Shown here piece by piece: positions 17,080 to 25,388 of a stretch of DNA of 64,000 nucleotides. Position numbers and translations under genes: made by a program. Origin of the DNA: DAOPKN01 sp035391225 (GTDB lineage Bacteria; Thermotogota; Thermotogae; MWEM01); assembly GCA_035391225.1 (NCBI GenBank), contig DAOPKN010000008.1:1-64000 (forward strand), in the 5' to 3' direction. How positions within the stretch are numbered: position 1 is the stretch's first letter; each line of letters opens with the position of its first letter. The notes beneath the pieces are model-generated. The model saw nothing but the letters and a program-made list of their open reading frames with translations, was not told the DNA's origin and ran no database searches.

Positions 17080-17886
17080 CTACGTGAAAAGGAACCGATC
17101 CAACAGCAGCAAGCCGGTGAAAAAACCCAGCACTCCCACCAGGAAAAACCCATCACGTCGTTGGGCCTTGGGTTGAAAAAACTTCACCCTGCCTTCCACA
17201 CCGCGGTACCCGCGCACGTCCATCGCAAGCGCAAGCTCCTCCGCACGCTGGAAAGTCCCCAGCAATAGGGGAACAAGTACCGGCAGAAACGCTTTCAATC
17301 GCTGCAAAAGCCTACCGCTGTCAAACGCGGCACCCCTGCTGCGCTGGGCATCCACGAGGTGTTGTGCCTCCGCGGTGATCACGGGGACGAATCGAATGGC
17401 GAGTGAAAGAATCATGGCAGTCTCATGGGAAAAAGAGCGCCGAAAGCCCACGTGGTTCATCATCCACTCCAACCCATCGGCAATGCGTACGGGGGAAGTG
17501 GTTGCGGAAAAAAGGGTGGAAACCAGTACCACCGCCACCAAGCGTAGCACGTACAGCAATCCACGAACCAACCCTTGCTCGTACAACAGAAAAGGTCCCC
17601 ATCGCAGCAGAACCCTTCCCTGCCCCGAAAAAAGGGAGAACAAAAATGCCAGCAAAAGCAGGAACCAAATGGAGCGCAGCGGTCGGAAAAGAAAAAAGAA
17701 CCCGATGCGCGACCCCCATCCTGCCACGAGAACCATGGCCACCAGGATGCCCAGGGTGGCAAAACTGCCCAGCCAGAAGACCACCACCATGGCCACCACC
17801 ACCGCCACGAGCTTGCACCGCGCATCCAACGCGTGCACGGGCGAATCCACCGGCACGAAACCCCCAAAGCCAAAAGTGGGAATCAT
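17080..17886 (-). CDS. ecfT: Energy-coupling factor transporter transmembrane protein EcfT
   Basis: This 268-residue, very hydrophobic protein has about five or six membrane segments and the two arginine-containing coupling motifs of EcfT: DAQRSRGA (near residue 190) and AMDVRGYRG (near 228). EcfT couples two EcfA ATPases to an exchangeable S component for uptake of vitamins or metals. No ecfA or S-component gene is adjacent, so partners must be encoded elsewhere. The gene is tightly embedded: its start overlaps the ispF stop (ATGA), and rnhB follows 16 bp after. The same embedding of ecfT among housekeeping genes, rather than with ecfA1/A2, makes its substrate impossible to infer here. Confidence 0.85.
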   Translation of the reverse strand: MIPTFGFGGFVPVDSPVHALDARCKLVAVVVAMVVVFWLGSFATLGILVAMVLVAGWGSRIGFFFLFRPLRSIWFLLLLAFLFSLFSGQGRVLLRWGPFLLYEQGLVRGLLYVLRLVAVVLVSTLFSATTSPVRIADGLEWMMNHVGFRRSFSHETAMILSLAIRFVPVITAEAQHLVDAQRSRGAAFDSGRLLQRLKAFLPVLVPLLLGTFQRAEELALAMDVRGYRGVEGRVKFFQPKAQRRDGFFLVGVLGFFTGLLLLDRFLFT

Positions 17887-18374
17887 TCCTTGCTTTCCAC
17901 GAGCACCACGGCTTTGGCACTCATTCCTTCCCCGCGTCCTTCGAAACCCAACCCCTCGGTGGTGGTGGCCTTGACCCCCACACGTCCCACGGGGAGCTGC
18001 AGCATCTGGGCAATGTTTCGCTGCATGGTTGGCACCCAGGGTGCAAGCCGGGGTTCTTGTGCCACGATAACCAGGTCTACGTTGCAGACCCGCATTTTTT
18101 GCCCGCGAAGCATGTGTACCACCCGTGCGAGGAGTTCACCACTATCGGCACCCTGGAACGACACGTCCGAATCGGGGAAGAACGTACCGATATCCCCCAA
18201 CCCCGCTGCGCCCAGCAACGCATCCATCACCGCGTGCAGCGCAACGTCCGCATCCGAATGCCCGAGGAGCCCCTTTTCAAAGGGAACCTCTACTCCCCCG
18301 AGAACCAGCTTCCGGCCAGGCACAAGGCGATGCACGTCGTAGCCAATCCCCACGCGGATGTCAGCGGCATGCAT
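17883..18374 (-). CDS. ispF: 2-C-methyl-D-erythritol 2,4-cyclodiphosphate synthase
   Basis: The 163-residue protein matches IspF throughout. Zinc ligands are in GIGYDVHRL (Asp13, His15) and GHSDADVALHAVMDALLGA; FPDSD and the C-terminal KATTTEGLGFEGRGEG segment are present. It converts CDP-ME-2-phosphate to MEcPP and CMP in the non-mevalonate isoprenoid pathway. ispD is not next to it. The ATG at 18374 lies 6 bp after the dnaN stop, with GGGGTAA from the end of dnaN as the probable Shine-Dalgarno. Its stop overlaps the ecfT start by 4 bp, so dnaN, ispF, ecfT, rnhB and pdp form one coupled unit. Confidence 0.96.
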   Translation of the reverse strand: MHAADIRVGIGYDVHRLVPGRKLVLGGVEVPFEKGLLGHSDADVALHAVMDALLGAAGLGDIGTFFPDSDVSFQGADSGELLARVVHMLRGQKMRVCNVDLVIVAQEPRLAPWVPTMQRNIAQMLQLPVGRVGVKATTTEGLGFEGRGEGMSAKAVVLVESKE

Positions 18375-18380
18375 CCAGGA

Positions 18381-19499
18381 TTACCCCATGCGCACGGGCA
18401 TCACGATATGCAAAAACCCCTTGATATCCATTTCGTTCATCTGCAGCGGGCTGTTCGCGTCCACCAAGCCAATCTCAACCTTTTCCCCCTTCAAGTGCTG
18501 CAACCCTTCGATCAAGAAACGGGGGTTGAACGCGATGGTGAGGTCTTTTCCCTCTTGCTCCACTTCAAAGGGGATATCGGCATCGCCCTTGTCGATGGAG
18601 CGGGCGATGATGCGCAGGGTGTTGTCGCGGATTTCCAAGCGCACGCTTTCCCCACTGGCACGGGTGATGATTTGCACGAATTTGAGGTGCTTGAGCAACC
18701 TTTCCCTGTCGGCGATCAACTTGGTCTTGAAGCCGGAAGGTAACACCCTGCGGTAATCCGGGAAGTTGATTTCCAAAAGCCGCGACACGAATTGCACCTT
18801 TTCCGTTTGGAATCCGATGCGTTTACCATCGTACAAGAGCGAGAACGTATCTTCCTGGTTTTCCCGCAAGAAATGGACGATTTCCTTCATGGCCTTGAGC
18901 GAAATCAGGAACTGCTTCCCTTCGTCCAAGCCGGTTTCGCTCTCTTCCAAGATATCTTCTTCTGCCAGCGCCAGGCGAAAACCGTCGGCGCACACCAGGC
19001 GCAGAAGCGTCCCGGAGAATTCCCAGAACATTCCGTTGAGATTCCGCATGAACTCGTCCGGGGAAGCGGAGAAAATCACCCGCTCGACCATCTGCTGCAA
19101 GATCTCGCTCGGCAACACGATGGCCTGCCCGATGTCCATGAAATTCACATCCGGAAAGTCTTCTGCGGGCATGGTGGGCAAGTGGAGGAAACCTTTTCCC
19201 GTGTGAATTTTGAGTACGTTGCCTTCCAATTCGCAGCGCACCTGGTCGGCCAGGGAATTCTTGGCAATTTCATCGAGCGTCCGCGCATCCACAACGGTTG
19301 CAAATTCCCCTTCCACCAGCGTATTTTGCAGTTCCACCTGGATGGAGATTTCCATGTCGGTGGCTTGCAAGAAAACCTTCCCCTCGCGCACGAAAAGGTG
19401 TACACCTGACAAAATGGGCTTAATCGCCTTTGCAGGAATCACGTTGGTGATCCGCGCGGTGGCATATTCCAGTTCCTTCCGGTTCACGGTAAACTGCAT
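18381..19499 (-). CDS. dnaN: DNA polymerase III sliding clamp (beta subunit)
   Basis: The product has 372 residues, the normal clamp length, with three repeated clamp domains and a C-terminus HIVMPVRMG matching the family's closing VMPMRL-like strand. The clamp encircles DNA and tethers polymerases, MutS, ligase and others. ATG at 19499 follows GGGAGG with a 6-nt spacer; an in-frame TTG six bases upstream (19505) is less likely. It is not in the common dnaA-dnaN-recF setting: hutH precedes it by 12 bp and ispF follows by 6 bp. This arrangement gives no evidence of the replication origin. Confidence 0.96.
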   Translation of the reverse strand: MQFTVNRKELEYATARITNVIPAKAIKPILSGVHLFVREGKVFLQATDMEISIQVELQNTLVEGEFATVVDARTLDEIAKNSLADQVRCELEGNVLKIHTGKGFLHLPTMPAEDFPDVNFMDIGQAIVLPSEILQQMVERVIFSASPDEFMRNLNGMFWEFSGTLLRLVCADGFRLALAEEDILEESETGLDEGKQFLISLKAMKEIVHFLRENQEDTFSLLYDGKRIGFQTEKVQFVSRLLEINFPDYRRVLPSGFKTKLIADRERLLKHLKFVQIITRASGESVRLEIRDNTLRIIARSIDKGDADIPFEVEQEGKDLTIAFNPRFLIEGLQHLKGEKVEIGLVDANSPLQMNEMDIKGFLHIVMPVRMG

Positions 19500-19511
19500 A
19501 ACCAACCTCCC

Positions 19512-21017
19512 TTATGAATGAAAACCCGCCACGGGTACGGGGTGTGTGCGAATCCAATCCAGGATGGCTTGGAAATCATCCCCAAAGTAGCGATCGCCCG
19601 TGTACGGTTGCAATAGTCCTTCCAACTGTTCCACCAACGGTAACAGCCTTCGGCCCGTTTCCAACGGTTTCAAAAAAGCCAGCCCCCGAAGGGCCAGCAT
19701 GGTTTCAATGGCCACGATTTTTTCGGCGTTTTGCAGGATGGACAATGCTTTTCGTGCCGCAATGGAACCCATGGAAACGTGATCCTCCTGGTACGCCGAG
19801 GTGGGGATGGAATCCACCGATGCGGGGTGGCTCAAGCTCTTGTTCTCCGATACCAGTGCGGCAGCGGTGTATTGCCAGAGCATGTACCCCGAATGCAAAC
19901 CCTGGCTTCCGCGGGAAAGGAACGCGGGGAGCGAGGAAACCATCGGGTTCACCAACCGATCAATTCTCCTTTCCGTGATCGAACCCAGTTCGCACAGCGC
20001 GATGGACAAGAAGTCCGCAACCAGCGCCAGGGGTTCTCCGTGGAAGTTCCCTCCCGACAATCCTTCTTCGCCGAAAATCAAGGGGTTATCGGTGACAGAA
20101 TTCATCTCGCGCTCCACGACCTGGCGCACGTATTCCACCGTATCCCACACCGCCCCGTACACTTGCGGAATGGCACGCAGGCTGTAGGCATCTTGCACCT
20201 TGCCGCAATTCTTATGGGACTCGCGGATGGTACTGCCTTCGAGCAACTCGTTCATATGGCGTGCCACGCATTGCTGCCCGGGGTGGGGGCGAAGCTGTTG
20301 TATGCGCGGATCGAACGGGATGGTAGAAGCCCGCAGCGCATCCACGCTCATGGCGGCGGAAACCATTACCCACTCCAACAATTGGAGGGATCGGCGAAGG
20401 GCTTCGCATAGCACCGCGTTCATCATCTGCGTACCGTTGAGAAGGGCCAACCCTTCCTTTTGCACCGGTTCCAAGCTTTTCAAACCGGCTTGCTGCAACG
20501 CATCCGCCGCAGCGAGGCGTTTCCCCTTCCACTCCACCATCCCCTGGCCCATCATGGCCATGGCAATGTGTGCCAGCGGGGCCAGATCTCCGCTCGCACC
20601 CACCGAACCCTGCGTGGGAACCAACGGATGAATCCCCTTGTTCAACATATCCACCAGCAGCGAAACCGAAGAGGGACGGATCCCCGAAAACCCTTTCACA
20701 AGGGAATTGGCGCGCAGCAACATCATCCCACGCACCAGGGGTGCCTCGAAAAGCTCGCCCACCCCCGCGGCGTGGCTCAAGATGATATTCCTCTGCAGCT
20801 CCCCCACTGCCCCCGGATCGATGCTCACGGAGGCAAGTGCACCAAAACCCGTACTCACGCCGTACACGATTTTTCCGGTGCGCACGAATTGGGCAACTTG
20901 CTCCGCGCTTTTCTCCATGGCGGGAAGGCACGCCGCGTCGATGCGCACCTGCTCGTCTTCGTGGCACACCTTCCACACTTGTTCCAAAGTAAGGCTGTTC
21001 CCGTCGATATGGATCAT
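19512..21017 (-). CDS. hutH: Histidine ammonia-lyase (MIO aromatic ammonia-lyase family)
   Basis: About 501 residues. It has the MIO cofactor triad Ala-Ser-Gly (near 141-143) inside GSVGASGDLAPLAH, the ligand region STGFGALASV, and the Ser-His pair in ILSHAAGVGE that favours histidine over phenylalanine. Histidine ammonia-lyase removes ammonia from histidine to give urocanate. The active-site loop reads SAYQEDHVSMG where many HutH have SANQEDHVSM, so substrate preference deserves a check. No hutU, hutI or hutG is nearby, and the gene sits between an ABC-F gene and dnaN. I chose ATG at 21017 (GGGGGATGGGGA upstream) over an in-frame GTG at 21035. Confidence 0.88.
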   Translation of the reverse strand: MIHIDGNSLTLEQVWKVCHEDEQVRIDAACLPAMEKSAEQVAQFVRTGKIVYGVSTGFGALASVSIDPGAVGELQRNIILSHAAGVGELFEAPLVRGMMLLRANSLVKGFSGIRPSSVSLLVDMLNKGIHPLVPTQGSVGASGDLAPLAHIAMAMMGQGMVEWKGKRLAAADALQQAGLKSLEPVQKEGLALLNGTQMMNAVLCEALRRSLQLLEWVMVSAAMSVDALRASTIPFDPRIQQLRPHPGQQCVARHMNELLEGSTIRESHKNCGKVQDAYSLRAIPQVYGAVWDTVEYVRQVVEREMNSVTDNPLIFGEEGLSGGNFHGEPLALVADFLSIALCELGSITERRIDRLVNPMVSSLPAFLSRGSQGLHSGYMLWQYTAAALVSENKSLSHPASVDSIPTSAYQEDHVSMGSIAARKALSILQNAEKIVAIETMLALRGLAFLKPLETGRRLLPLVEQLEGLLQPYTGDRYFGDDFQAILDWIRTHPVPVAGFHS

Positions 21018-21043
21018 TCCCCATCCCCCGTTCACCGAAATCG

Positions 21044-22888
21044 TTATTCGCCCAACTGCTCTTCCAACTGGGAATACTCTTGCTCGGTGTCTTCGAGTTC
21101 CTGGAGCAAACCTTCCATTTCCCGCGAAAGCTCCCGTTCCTCGCGTTGGAGTTTTTGCAACTTCTCGAAGTTCCCACCGGAAAACAGTTCGCCTTGCACC
21201 TGCTTGAGCGCTTCTTCCCTTTGCTCGAAGGTTTTCTCGATTTGCTGCATCCGTTCTTGCAAGGCTTTCATGCGGTTTCGCACTTTTTTCTGCTGCTCGA
21301 AATCCACTTTCTTCCGCTTTTTCTCCCGGTTGTTTCCCGACTGCCGGGAAAAGCCCGAAGCTTGTTCCAGGTACGCATCCAACGAGTGGATAGCATAGAT
21401 ACCGTTCCTGCGGAGCAGCAAAAGACGGTTCGAAACCTTCTTCAACAACCGCCGGTCGTGTGTCACCATCAGAACGGCGCCCTTGTACTCCGAGAGTACT
21501 TCTTCCAAGCGTTCAATGGAATCCAGGTCCAGGTGGTTGGTTGGTTCGTCGAGAACCAGGAAGTTGGGGGCATGCAGGATGATCTTGGCCAACGACAGCT
21601 TGAGCTTTTCTCCACCGCTCAACACGGAGACCGGCTTGAAAACGTCTTCCCCGAAGAAGCCAAAGCGCCCGGCGTACTTGCGTACCTCGAAATCGTTCCA
21701 GGAAGGAACCTGCAGGTACAGTTCGTTGTACACATCGTTTTCCGGATGCAAATCCGAGAGGTCCTGCGAGAGAAAGGCAGGCTTGGCTTTGGATGCAAGC
21801 TGCAATTCCCCGCTCCAGGGAGACAGTTCCCCGGCGATCAAGCGAAGCAGAGTGGTCTTGCCGACCCCGTTCTTTCCCAGAAGAACGACCTTCTGTTCGC
21901 GTTCCACCTCGAAGGAAACGTCGTGAAACAGCGGCGCATCCTCGAAACCCACGCAAATGTTTTCTGCCCGCAACACGATGCGTTCGGTGCGCGAAGGTTC
22001 TGGCAACCGCCCGAGGCTCGCGCTCGTTTCTTCCAAAGCGTCCAACTGCCCCGCCTTTTCTTCCAGGCGGGCAAGCATCTTCTCCCGGCTGTGCATGAGC
22101 TTGTAAAACTTTTCTTGCCCCCATCGCCGGTACTGCTCGATGATGGCCTTCTGGCGATCGATTTCCCGTGCCATGTTCTTGGCCTCGCGCTGCAGGGTCA
22201 ACGCCTTTTTTTCCCGCTGCTGCAGGTATTCCTCGTAGCCGGTGTTGAACACCCAAAACGAGCGCCCGTTGATTTCCACCACGCGGTTTGCGGTGGCAGA
22301 AACCAGTTCTCGGTCGTGGGAAATCATCAGGATTGCCCCGGGATAGGACACCAACACCTTTTCGAGCCAGTACACGGAGGGAAGGTCGAGGTGGTTGGTT
22401 GGCTCGTCCAAAAGCAACAGATCATGGTCTTTCAAGAACAGTTTTCCCAGGGAAATGCGCGTGAGCTCCCCTCCGCTGAACGTTTCGAGCGGGCGCTGCC
22501 AATCCTCCTCGTCGAATTCCAGACCCTTGAGGATGGAGCGGATCTTCTTCTCGTAGGCCAACATCTCGTGGTCGATCTCCTGTTCTCCGGGCAGATGAAT
22601 GGCTTTTCGCGTGTGCTCGAAAACCTGTTCGAACTCCTCCCAGAGCAACCGTTGCGGGAATTGCACACGAAACTGGCTTTGAAAACCCATGTCAAGCCCG
22701 TTGCGCCGCACCACCTGGCCTTCCCAGGGTGCCATTTCCCCACGCAACAAGGAGAGGAACGTGGACTTGCCACATCCGTTGGGCCCAATCAGCGCAACTT
22801 TTTGCCCTTCTTCCAATTGCAGGTTGACCTTCTCGAACAAAAGGGTATCGTCAAACCCAAAACTGAGGTTCTCGGTTTTTAGCAGCAT
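21044..22888 (-). CDS. ABC-F family ATPase
   Basis: The ~614-residue soluble protein has two ABC ATPase domains: Walker A GPNGCGKST and GKNGVGKTT, signatures FSGGE and LSGGE, and LLLDEPTNHLD / LVLDEPTNHLD Walker B blocks. They are joined by the helical ABC-F linker rich in Arg/Lys/Glu (~230-300). A C-terminal coiled coil (~520-610, mostly Glu/Gln/Arg) follows. ABC-F proteins bind the ribosomal E-site and affect translation or antibiotic resistance; the exact subfamily (Uup, EttA, YdiF-like) cannot be fixed by eye. The DNA-binding-like C-terminal coil recalls Uup/YdiF. ATG at 22888 follows AGTAGGATCGCC. It heads the hutH-dnaN-ispF-ecfT-rnhB-pdp run, with a promoter overlapping the end of mraY. 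Confidence 0.9.
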   Translation of the reverse strand: MLLKTENLSFGFDDTLLFEKVNLQLEEGQKVALIGPNGCGKSTFLSLLRGEMAPWEGQVVRRNGLDMGFQSQFRVQFPQRLLWEEFEQVFEHTRKAIHLPGEQEIDHEMLAYEKKIRSILKGLEFDEEDWQRPLETFSGGELTRISLGKLFLKDHDLLLLDEPTNHLDLPSVYWLEKVLVSYPGAILMISHDRELVSATANRVVEINGRSFWVFNTGYEEYLQQREKKALTLQREAKNMAREIDRQKAIIEQYRRWGQEKFYKLMHSREKMLARLEEKAGQLDALEETSASLGRLPEPSRTERIVLRAENICVGFEDAPLFHDVSFEVEREQKVVLLGKNGVGKTTLLRLIAGELSPWSGELQLASKAKPAFLSQDLSDLHPENDVYNELYLQVPSWNDFEVRKYAGRFGFFGEDVFKPVSVLSGGEKLKLSLAKIILHAPNFLVLDEPTNHLDLDSIERLEEVLSEYKGAVLMVTHDRRLLKKVSNRLLLLRRNGIYAIHSLDAYLEQASGFSRQSGNNREKKRKKVDFEQQKKVRNRMKALQERMQQIEKTFEQREEALKQVQGELFSGGNFEKLQKLQREERELSREMEGLLQELEDTEQEYSQLEEQLGE

Positions 22889-22959
22889 GGCGATCCTACT
22901 TTCCAAAGGGGTACCGTTTTTCCCCGCGCGATTCGATGAACGAAGCCCGGGGGGAATTA

Positions 22960-22968
22960 ATTATACCA
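22960..22968 (-). promoter_or_regulatory. Extended -10 promoter of the ABC-F to pdp unit, overlapping the mraY stop
   Basis: On the minus strand TGGTATAAT lies across the last codons of mraY; the TAA stop is part of the -10 hexamer. It lies ~70 bp before the ABC-F start and has no clear -35. Confidence 0.6.
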
Positions 22969-23905
22969 GAACTAGTGCCAGGGACAGCACCACCCCGAGG
23001 AAGTTTGCGATCCAAAAACGGATGACGATTTGGCTTTCCCGCCAACCCAGAAGTTCGAAGTGGTGGTGGATGGGGCTCATGCGAAAGATCTTGCGGTGGA
23101 ATATCTTGAAGGAAGAAACCTGGAGTACCACGCTGAGCACTTCGATCCAGAACACGAGGGAGAGGAAGACGAAGAAGATGGCGGAACGGGTGCAAAGGGC
23201 CACGGTGCCAATCACCCCTCCCAACGCAAGCGCACCGGCATCCCCCATGAAAATGGACGCGGGCTTGACGTTGAACCAAAGGAACCCCAGCAAGGCTCCC
23301 GCCAGGAACAACATGGAGTAGTCCGAAACGCCCAGCAGGATCATGAGAAGTTGCGCTCCCAGGGCAGAAATGAGCGCCGTCCCCCCGGAAAGACCATCGA
23401 GACCGTCGGTAAGGTTGGTGGCATTGGAAAACCCCGTGAGGTACAGCACGAAAAAGAGTGGATAGACCCACCCCAGGTGCAGCTCAAAGGAACTGGAAAA
23501 CAGCATGATGGGGCTTTGCACCTCGTGACCCTGTATCACGAAGAACAACACCAGCGAAGCCGCGAGTTGGAGCAAGAACTTGCTGCGCGCACTCAACCCG
23601 TGGGAATTCTTCTGGCGAATGCTGAGCGCATCATCCAACAATCCAATTCCCCCGAAGAAAAGGGTGGCCAGCACGACGGGTACGAAAAGGGGACTGGGGG
23701 AAAAAAACTGGAATCCCACGTAGAAAGCAAGGAAGACCAGCAGGAACAGAACGCCTCCAGCCGTGGGAGTTCCCTGCTTGTAGTTGTGCAGCTGTGGCCC
23801 TTCTTCACGAACGTATTGCACGATCCCCCGGGAACGAAACAGCGGAATCATTCCCTTGAAAAAAAGGATCGTCAGCAACCCTTCAATCAGAAAAAGCCAG
23901 GACAT
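22961..23905 (-). CDS. mraY: Phospho-N-acetylmuramoyl-pentapeptide transferase
   Basis: The 314-residue polytopic membrane protein has the MraY hallmarks: TPTAGG on the first cytoplasmic loop, DDALSIRQKNSHGLS, the catalytic NATNLTDGLDGL segment, FMGDAGALALGG, and the HHHFE loop near the C-terminus. MraY transfers phospho-MurNAc-pentapeptide to undecaprenyl phosphate to make lipid I. The ATG lies inside the murF 3' end (23-bp overlap), so expression is coupled to murF. Slightly short of the ~320-360 usual for the family, but all motifs are present. Confidence 0.95.
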   Translation of the reverse strand: MSWLFLIEGLLTILFFKGMIPLFRSRGIVQYVREEGPQLHNYKQGTPTAGGVLFLLVFLAFYVGFQFFSPSPLFVPVVLATLFFGGIGLLDDALSIRQKNSHGLSARSKFLLQLAASLVLFFVIQGHEVQSPIMLFSSSFELHLGWVYPLFFVLYLTGFSNATNLTDGLDGLSGGTALISALGAQLLMILLGVSDYSMLFLAGALLGFLWFNVKPASIFMGDAGALALGGVIGTVALCTRSAIFFVFLSLVFWIEVLSVVLQVSSFKIFHRKIFRMSPIHHHFELLGWRESQIVIRFWIANFLGVVLSLALVLV

Positions 23906-25388
23906 CCCGAATCACTTCCTCCATGCGAATACTTCGAGAAGCTTTGAACAGCAGGGCGTGTTTCTCCTTGTTCTGCAAGAACCTTGCCACCTGGCGTGCC
24001 ACCTCCCCGGGATCATCGCACACAACCTTGCTCGCTTCCACCAACTCCTCCGCGGCCAGGATAGACGGGTCCCGCGAGAAGAGGAAGCAAGCATCCGCAC
24101 CCGATCCCATAAGCAAAGTGCCCAAGTTCCGGTGGATCTCTTGCCATTTTTCTCCCGTTTCCGCGATGGAACCCGCCACCACGCTAAACCCATCGATGGC
24201 TGCGGAAGCCTTCATGCGGGAAAGCAATTGCAACACCTGTTCGAACGATTCCAAGCTGGCGTTGTAGTGGTCGAAAACCAGCCAGTTTGCGTGAAAATCC
24301 ACCCATTGCACGCGATCCCCCGGTAGCGAAAAGGATAGGGTATCCAGTGCCCGGAAAGAAGCGGCATGCGTTCCTCCGGCCATGGCAAGCGCCAGGGCCG
24401 CGCAAAAGTCCAATGCAAAACCATCATGAAGGGGGCAAGAAAAGCGGAAACGCAGGGATTCCCCTCCTGCCACCAGGTCCAAGACGCTCTGCCACTGGTT
24501 TTGCTCCCATTCCAGGGTATTGGACACCAACCACACCGACCGGTCCAGCAGCTCGTGGGGGATGTTCTTCCCAAAGAAATACGTGGGTCCACCCGGGATC
24601 TCTTCGTCGAGGGAACGCACCTGCGGATCGTCCCACAGGAGAACCCGAGGCTTCTTTTCACCTGCACTGCGGAGCAACTCTGCCTTGCCTTGGCGGGTTT
24701 TTTCCAGGGAGCCGGTGAAACCAATATGCGGGCTTCCGACGTTGAGCAACCCCACCACATCGGGCGGGAACCAGGCTCCTAACCGGGCAAGATCGCCCAG
24801 TTTTTCCATGCCCATTTCGAGCACGGCCGCACGGTGGCCCGTGCGCAATCCCCGGACAATAGCCAGTGGCGTGCCAATCTCGGTGTTCCAGTTACCCGGG
24901 TTGCAAAAAACCCCTTCCCCGAAACGCAGCTGGCCCAAAACCTGTGCCAACCATTCCTTCGTGGTGGTTTTCCCGTTGGAACCCGTGATGGCGTAGAGGT
25001 AGGGACGGTCGATGGAACTTTCGCGGCAGTGCGCGAACCACGCAGTCGCAAGCCGCTGCAGGAAGGCTTCCGGGCTATCCACGACCAGGCATGGCCCGGC
25101 GTAGGGCCGCACTTGCTGCACGATGGCCAGGCAAGCCCCCTTTTCGAAAGCCCGATCCACGAAAGCGTGCCCATCGTGGTGCACGCCGGGCAATGCAACG
25201 AACACATCGGCGTGCACCACTTGCCGCGAATCAATCTGGAACTGGATGGGCCCCTCCCCCTCCATGAAAGGAAAGACCACTTTTTCCACGAAGTTTTTCG
25301 AAAAACCTTCTTGTTCGACCAAGAAATCCCGAAAAAAAGCTGGATTCACTTTTTGTTCTCCCAAACTCGAGGTTACACTCCCAGGCAT
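23883..25388 (-). CDS. murF: UDP-MurNAc-tripeptide D-alanyl-D-alanine ligase
   Basis: The 501-residue Mur ligase has the ATP loop GSNGKTTT near residues 136-143, NWNTEIGTPL and AVLEMGM segments characteristic of MurF, and a C-terminal domain with HYNASLESF, VVAGSIAETGEKWQ and SRSIRMEEV (MurF uses SxxMxxV there). It adds D-Ala-D-Ala to the stem tripeptide in the cytoplasm. Its ATG overlaps the murE stop by one base (TGATG), and its 3' end overlaps mraY. A ~40-residue N-terminal region before the DSRQV substrate-binding segment is typical. Confidence 0.95.
   Translation of the reverse strand: MPGSVTSSLGEQKVNPAFFRDFLVEQEGFSKNFVEKVVFPFMEGEGPIQFQIDSRQVVHADVFVALPGVHHDGHAFVDRAFEKGACLAIVQQVRPYAGPCLVVDSPEAFLQRLATAWFAHCRESSIDRPYLYAITGSNGKTTTKEWLAQVLGQLRFGEGVFCNPGNWNTEIGTPLAIVRGLRTGHRAAVLEMGMEKLGDLARLGAWFPPDVVGLLNVGSPHIGFTGSLEKTRQGKAELLRSAGEKKPRVLLWDDPQVRSLDEEIPGGPTYFFGKNIPHELLDRSVWLVSNTLEWEQNQWQSVLDLVAGGESLRFRFSCPLHDGFALDFCAALALAMAGGTHAASFRALDTLSFSLPGDRVQWVDFHANWLVFDHYNASLESFEQVLQLLSRMKASAAIDGFSVVAGSIAETGEKWQEIHRNLGTLLMGSGADACFLFSRDPSILAAEELVEASKVVCDDPGEVARQVARFLQNKEKHALLFKASRSIRMEEVIRDVLAFSD

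Noticed and set aside
18381..19499. dnaN as a marker for the replication origin
   Set aside because: dnaA, recF and gyrB are absent and no DnaA-box cluster was noticed.
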